Below, piece after piece: positions 12,837 to 16,458 of a DNA stretch of 16,458 bases. The stretch lies in NCBI GenBank assembly GCA_028290805.1, contig JAQGJA010000132.1:1-16458 (forward strand), in the 5' to 3' direction. Each line of letters starts with the position of its first letter. Position 1 is the stretch's first letter. A program made the translations under genes and the position numbers. Under the pieces are notes generated by a model. That model searched no databases. It was given only the letters and a program-made list of their open reading frames with translations, and was not told the DNA's origin. Source of the stretch: Alphaproteobacteria bacterium (GTDB lineage: Bacteria > Pseudomonadota > Alphaproteobacteria > Micavibrionales > SZUA-601).

Positions 12837-13859
12837 ATGACTCCATCCTCTCTTTTTCCCATTACCGAACAAAGCCAGATCGGCGAAATGCGCCGCAAGG
12901 TTGCTTCCATCAGCGACGATATCGGTTTCGATGCCGTGCTGGCCGGAAAGATTTCCATCATCGTCACCGAGATGGCGACCAATATTTTAAAACATGCGGA
13001 CCAGGGCCAGATCATCGTGTCCCCGATTACCCAGGCAGGGATCAACGGCATTGAATTGCTGGCACTGGATAAGGGGCCCGGCATGGCGGATATCGGGCGC
13101 TGTTTTGAAGACGGTTATTCCACCGCTGGAAGCCAGGGCACCGGGCTGGGGGCAATTACCCGCCAGTCCCAGGAATTTGACATCTATTCCCAACCCGGCA
13201 ACGGCACGGTGATTTTAGCAAGATTATGGGCGGCGCCCGTTCCCCCAACCGAGATGATGGAGATCGGCGCCATCAATATTCCCTTTCCGGGGGAAACACG
13301 CTGCGGCGATGCCTGGGCGATGCTGGTGCAGGACGGCGAATACAAGATCATGGTTGTCGATGGTTTGGGGCATGGTTTGATGGCCAGTGAAGCAGCCATG
13401 CTGGCCTGTGCCATGTTCCAGGATAATCCCAGGGCTTCGCCATTGGAAATGGTACAGATTGCCCATGACGGGCTGCGCGCCACGCGCGGTGCCGCGATGG
13501 CGGTCATTCATTTTATACCGGAAAAAAACCTGGCGCGTTTTGCCGGTGCCGGAAATATTGCCGGCAATATCATTGAAAACACCACCAGCCGCGGCCTTGC
13601 CTCCTATAATGGCATTGTCGGGCACCAGATGGTCAAGTTACAGGAAATGACTTACCCCATGGCCGATCAGGCTTTGCTGGTCATGCATTCGGACGGTATC
13701 GCCACGCGCTGGAATATTGCGTCTTATCCGGGGCTGAAAATGCGTCATCCATCGGTTATCGCCGGAATTTTATACCGCGATTTCCAGCGCGGGCACGATG
13801 ATGCCACTGTTTTAGTGGCACGGTTGAAGGAAGAAAAAGCGGTCCAGAAATGGGTTTGA
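12837..13859 (+). CDS. Fused RsbT-like ATPase and RsbX/SpoIIE-type PP2C phosphatase
   Basis: A 340-residue two-domain protein. Residues 1 to about 137 form a second RsbT-like GHKL ATPase: N-box TEMATN with Asn49, G1 box LDKGPGMADI, G2 box GSQGTGLGAI. Residues from about 145 form a PP2C/SpoIIE-type phosphatase with metal-binding aspartates at Asp175 (VVDGLGHG), Asp286 (HSDG) and Asp321-Asp322 (GHDDAT). The phosphatase half resembles RsbX, which resets RsbR and RsbS by removing phosphate. The ATPase half looks intact and could act as an anti-sigma-type kinase or bind a STAS partner. ATG 12837 is chosen over an in-frame TTG at 12816. The gene starts 4 bases after rsbT and overlaps the kinase gene by 10. 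Confidence 0.88.
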   Translation: MTPSSLFPITEQSQIGEMRRKVASISDDIGFDAVLAGKISIIVTEMATNILKHADQGQIIVSPITQAGINGIELLALDKGPGMADIGRCFEDGYSTAGSQGTGLGAITRQSQEFDIYSQPGNGTVILARLWAAPVPPTEMMEIGAINIPFPGETRCGDAWAMLVQDGEYKIMVVDGLGHGLMASEAAMLACAMFQDNPRASPLEMVQIAHDGLRATRGAAMAVIHFIPEKNLARFAGAGNIAGNIIENTTSRGLASYNGIVGHQMVKLQEMTYPMADQALLVMHSDGIATRWNIASYPGLKMRHPSVIAGILYRDFQRGHDDATVLVARLKEEKAVQKWV

Positions 13860-15661
13860 ACCTGCTCCAGATCGAAGTGGGCTATGAACGCGATGTCGTG
13901 CTGGCCCGGCAACGTGCGCGTCAGGCTGCAGTATTGTTGGGTTTTGAATCCCAGGACCAGATCCGCATCGCCACCGCCGTTTCCGAACTTGCGCGCAATG
14001 CTTTTCGCTATGCTAATGGCGGCATGGTGAAATTTTCCCTGCTAGATGAGCAGGACCCGCCTTTGTTGGAAATCATCGTTTCCGACCGTGGCGGCGGCAT
14101 CGACCAACTGGATAAAGTGCTGGGCGGTTCTTACGTATCGCAGACCGGCATGGGGCTGGGTATTATCGGCGTCAGAAAGCTGATGGATTATTTCGATATT
14201 CAAAGCGGTCAAGGCGGCACAATTGTCACCATCGGCAAAACCCTGCCGCGCAAGGCACCCGTGCCGGATGCGAAAAAAAGCCAGGAAATTGCGGCGGCTT
14301 TGGCGGCGATTGCGCCGGATAGTCCCTTTGCCGAGGTCCAGCGCCAGAACCAGGAATTATTACGCGCTCTGGAAATCGTCGAAAAGCAACGTGCCGAATT
14401 AACCGAGTTGAACCGTGAGCTTGAGGAAACCAATCGCGGTGTGGTTGCGCTTTATGCCGAACTGGACCAGCGCGCCGATTACCTAAAACGCGTGTCGGAA
14501 CTCAAGACGCAATTTCTGTCCAATATTACCCATGAATTCCGCACGCCGCTGAATTCCATCCGCAGCATTTCCATGATGCTTTTGGACCGCATGGATGGTG
14601 AATTGAATACCGAACAGGAAAAACAGGTCAATTATATCCGCGCCGGGGCGGAAACCCTGTCCAATCTGGTCAATGATCTTTTGGACATGGCCAAGATCGA
14701 GGCGGGCAAGCTGACCGTCCGCGCCACAAGTTTTAATGTCGCCGATATGCTGGGCATGCTCCGCGGGATGCTGAAACCGCTTTTGGGTGATAATTCACGC
14801 ATCGCTCTGGTTTTTGAAGAGCCGGAAGATATCCCCTTGTTATTATCCGACGAAGAAAAAGTCTCGCAGATCCTGCGCAATTTCATTTCCAACGGGCTAA
14901 AATACACGACCGGCGGCGAAGTCCGCGTCAGCGTCAAGATGCATGGAAAAAACCGCGTCAAATTTTCGGTCAGCGATACCGGCATTGGCATCGCCGAAAA
15001 AGACCAGATGCGTATTTTCGAAGAATTCATCCAGGTCGAAGGCGAACACCAGGCAAAGACAAAGGGCACCGGGCTCGGCCTGCCTTTATCCAAAAAACTG
15101 GCCGAAATTATCGGCGGCTTTGTCGAAGTGGAAAGCGAGCCAGGGATCGGTTCGACTTTCTCGCTGATCCTGCCGCTCAAATATAACGGACCGGAAGAAG
15201 CCTCGCTGCACCGCGAGGAAGAGGGGTTCCAACCCGGCTTTCATCGCGACGGCGTCCATGAAACGGCGTTGATCATCGATGACAATGAAACCGACCGCTA
15301 TGTGCTGAAAAAACTGTTGCATCGTTTCGATGTGGCCATCGTCGAGGCGGGCGGCGGCGCCGAAGGCCTCCGCCTGGCGCGCGAATTGCAGCCAGCCTGT
15401 ATCTTCCTGGATCTCAATATGCCGGAAATGTCGGGCCTGGAAGTGCTGAAAAAATTAAAATCCGATACGCAGCTGGCCGGGATTTCTGTTATAGTAAACA
15501 CGTCCAAGCTGTTATCATACGAAGAGCAGGATGAATTGGAACAGCTGGGGGGGCTTGTCATCGCAAAATCAGAAATCCTGCAAAACAGCACTTTTCTCTT
15601 ATTAGAGAAAGTGTTAAAGCCTGTAAATATTTCAGCCATCCTGCAAACGCCCGAGAATTGA
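13850..15661 (+). CDS. Hybrid histidine kinase with N-terminal RsbT-like ATPase domain
   Basis: A 603-residue cytoplasmic protein with no membrane segment. In order: an RsbT-like GHKL domain (1 to about 140; N-box SELARN with Asn50, DRGGGI, GMGLGIIGVRKL); a coiled coil (about 155-215, rich in Glu, Leu and Arg); a HisKA domain with His228 in THEFRTPLNSI; a HATPase domain (N-box Asn348, DTGIGI, GTGLGLPLS); and a REC domain (about 468-590) with IIDDNETDR, phosphoacceptor Asp521 in FLDLNMP and a Lys in VIAKSEI. All catalytic residues seem present. Family logic suggests that the N-terminal domain replaces a usual sensor and receives the stressosome signal, or is a competing RsbT copy. It overlaps the phosphatase gene by 10 bases. 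Confidence 0.92.
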   Translation: MGLNLLQIEVGYERDVVLARQRARQAAVLLGFESQDQIRIATAVSELARNAFRYANGGMVKFSLLDEQDPPLLEIIVSDRGGGIDQLDKVLGGSYVSQTGMGLGIIGVRKLMDYFDIQSGQGGTIVTIGKTLPRKAPVPDAKKSQEIAAALAAIAPDSPFAEVQRQNQELLRALEIVEKQRAELTELNRELEETNRGVVALYAELDQRADYLKRVSELKTQFLSNITHEFRTPLNSIRSISMMLLDRMDGELNTEQEKQVNYIRAGAETLSNLVNDLLDMAKIEAGKLTVRATSFNVADMLGMLRGMLKPLLGDNSRIALVFEEPEDIPLLLSDEEKVSQILRNFISNGLKYTTGGEVRVSVKMHGKNRVKFSVSDTGIGIAEKDQMRIFEEFIQVEGEHQAKTKGTGLGLPLSKKLAEIIGGFVEVESEPGIGSTFSLILPLKYNGPEEASLHREEEGFQPGFHRDGVHETALIIDDNETDRYVLKKLLHRFDVAIVEAGGGAEGLRLARELQPACIFLDLNMPEMSGLEVLKKLKSDTQLAGISVIVNTSKLLSYEEQDELEQLGGLVIAKSEILQNSTFLLLEKVLKPVNISAILQTPEN

Positions 15662-15662
15662 T

Positions 15663-16458
15663 TTGGCTTCATACAGCCCATCCATCCTGATTATCGACGA
15701 TACGGAAGCAAACCGTTATGCGGTGGCGCGCATCCTGAAAAAGAACGGCTATATCACGACAGAGGCGCGAACCGCCGCCGAGGGCATTGCCCAGATCGCC
15801 CGTGCCGCCCCTGATCTCATTATCCTGGACATCAAGCTGTCGGATAAAAACGGTTTTATCCTTTGTGCGGAATTAAAGGCGGACCAGCTTACCAAACATA
15901 TTCCCGTCATGCTGACCTCAGCCTCTTTTGTCGAAGGGCGCGACAAAGCTTATGGGCTGGATAATGGGGCCGATGGGTATCTGACGACGCCGATCGACCC
16001 GCTGGAACTGGTGGCTACCGTCCGCGCTTTGCTGCGCATCCGCGAGGCCGAGCGCAATCTCAAGGAAACCGACGACCGCTTGCGTCTGATGGTTGAAAGC
16101 GTTACCGATTATGCCATTTTTTCCATTGATTTGGACGGCAGGGTCAGTACCTGGAATTCAGGTGCGGAACATTTATTTGGTTACGGCGAAAGCGAAATTA
16201 TCGGCCGGGACGGTTCGATCCTGTATACGCCGGACGATCGCCAAAAAGACATGTTCCGCCACGAAATAGAAACCGCCGGCGCCACAGGGAGGGCCGTCGA
16301 TGAACGCTGGCATATCCGCAAGGATGGCAGGCGGTTCTTTGCAACCGGTATCATGACTCCGGTAACTGATTCGCTGGGCCGCCTGGTCGGCTATACCAAG
16401 GTTTCGCGCGATATCACGCTGCAAAAGGAAACCGAAGCAAAACTGCAAAAAAGCCAGG
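15663..16458 (+). CDS. REC-PAS signalling protein, 3' end outside the window
   Basis: Open reading frame running off the right edge (about 265 codons seen). An in-frame TAA at 15624-15626 and the absence of any ATG in the first codons leave TTG 15663 as the likely start, one base after the kinase stop. A REC domain (about residues 7-125) has IIDDTEANR, phosphoacceptor Asp56 in LIILDIKLSDKNGF, and TSA at the Thr/Ser position. The conserved Lys near its end is replaced: GYLTTP in place of the usual TKP. A short coiled linker leads to a PAS domain (about 140-250; SVTDYAIFSIDLDGRVSTWN, ending VGYTKVSRDIT). Further domains, such as a histidine kinase or an output domain, probably follow. Confidence 0.88.
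   Translation, partial: MASYSPSILIIDDTEANRYAVARILKKNGYITTEARTAAEGIAQIARAAPDLIILDIKLSDKNGFILCAELKADQLTKHIPVMLTSASFVEGRDKAYGLDNGADGYLTTPIDPLELVATVRALLRIREAERNLKETDDRLRLMVESVTDYAIFSIDLDGRVSTWNSGAEHLFGYGESEIIGRDGSILYTPDDRQKDMFRHEIETAGATGRAVDERWHIRKDGRRFFATGIMTPVTDSLGRLVGYTKVSRDITLQKETEAKLQKSQ

Noticed and set aside
15589..15613. Imperfect hairpin CACTTTTCTC / GAGAAAGTG
   Set aside because: It lies inside the kinase coding region, has a bulge and no T run, and coding continues across it; it is probably chance.

Overview
The window reads as chromosomal DNA of an alphaproteobacterium. The best evidence is the order pcm - NlpD-like lipoprotein - yajC - secD - secF - Mth938-domain gene - phytoene-synthase-like gene, which I know as an alphaproteobacterial neighbourhood. 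Base composition is moderately GC-rich, apart from one AT-rich gene at 5382-5951. I cannot name a genus from sequence alone. No rRNA, tRNA, CRISPR array or insertion sequence is visible, and no gene-free stretch exceeds 300 bases. The longest gaps are 10962-11150, 1948-2098 and 7618-7713.

Region 1 (1-5356), envelope and secretion core. The 3' part of pcm overlaps a LysM/LytM lipoprotein whose M23 catalytic residues are replaced, so it is probably an amidase activator and not an enzyme. A convergent glycine-zipper lipoprotein ends on the same TTAA. Then comes yajC-secD-secF, followed at once by an Mth938-domain protein (NDUFAF3 family).

Region 2 (5348-7617), an interruption of that core. A small AT-rich membrane-protein gene carries a perfect TTGACA-N16-TATAAT promoter and its own terminator, with its stop codon in the terminator loop. 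It behaves like a self-contained cassette. A convergent Fe-type superoxide dismutase gene follows. It encodes a Tat signal peptide but also has a strong internal ribosome binding site and ATG at the normal cytosolic start, so it may make two differently located proteins. Its 5' end overlaps the divergent phytoene-synthase-like (NDUFAF6-family) gene, which probably belonged to the secDF/Mth938 operon.

Region 3 (7618-10961). Two paralogous clan GH-A glycoside hydrolase-like proteins flank a DUF4345-like membrane protein in a tightly coupled three-gene unit. The first paralogue has no signal peptide and the second has a Tat/lipoprotein-type leader. A small convergent gene of unknown function (10587-10961) follows.

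Region 4 (11151-16458), a stressosome-type regulatory operon: RsbR, RsbS, RsbT, a fused RsbT-like ATPase/RsbX-like phosphatase, a hybrid histidine kinase with an extra RsbT-like ATPase domain at its N-terminus, and a REC-PAS protein that runs off the window. Gaps are a few bases or overlaps throughout. Three consecutive genes carry an RsbT-like ATPase domain. The likely logic is that a stressosome controls RsbT release, and the output goes to a two-component phosphorelay instead of, or as well as, a sigma factor cascade. This operon and the superoxide dismutase region are the two most interesting parts of the window.
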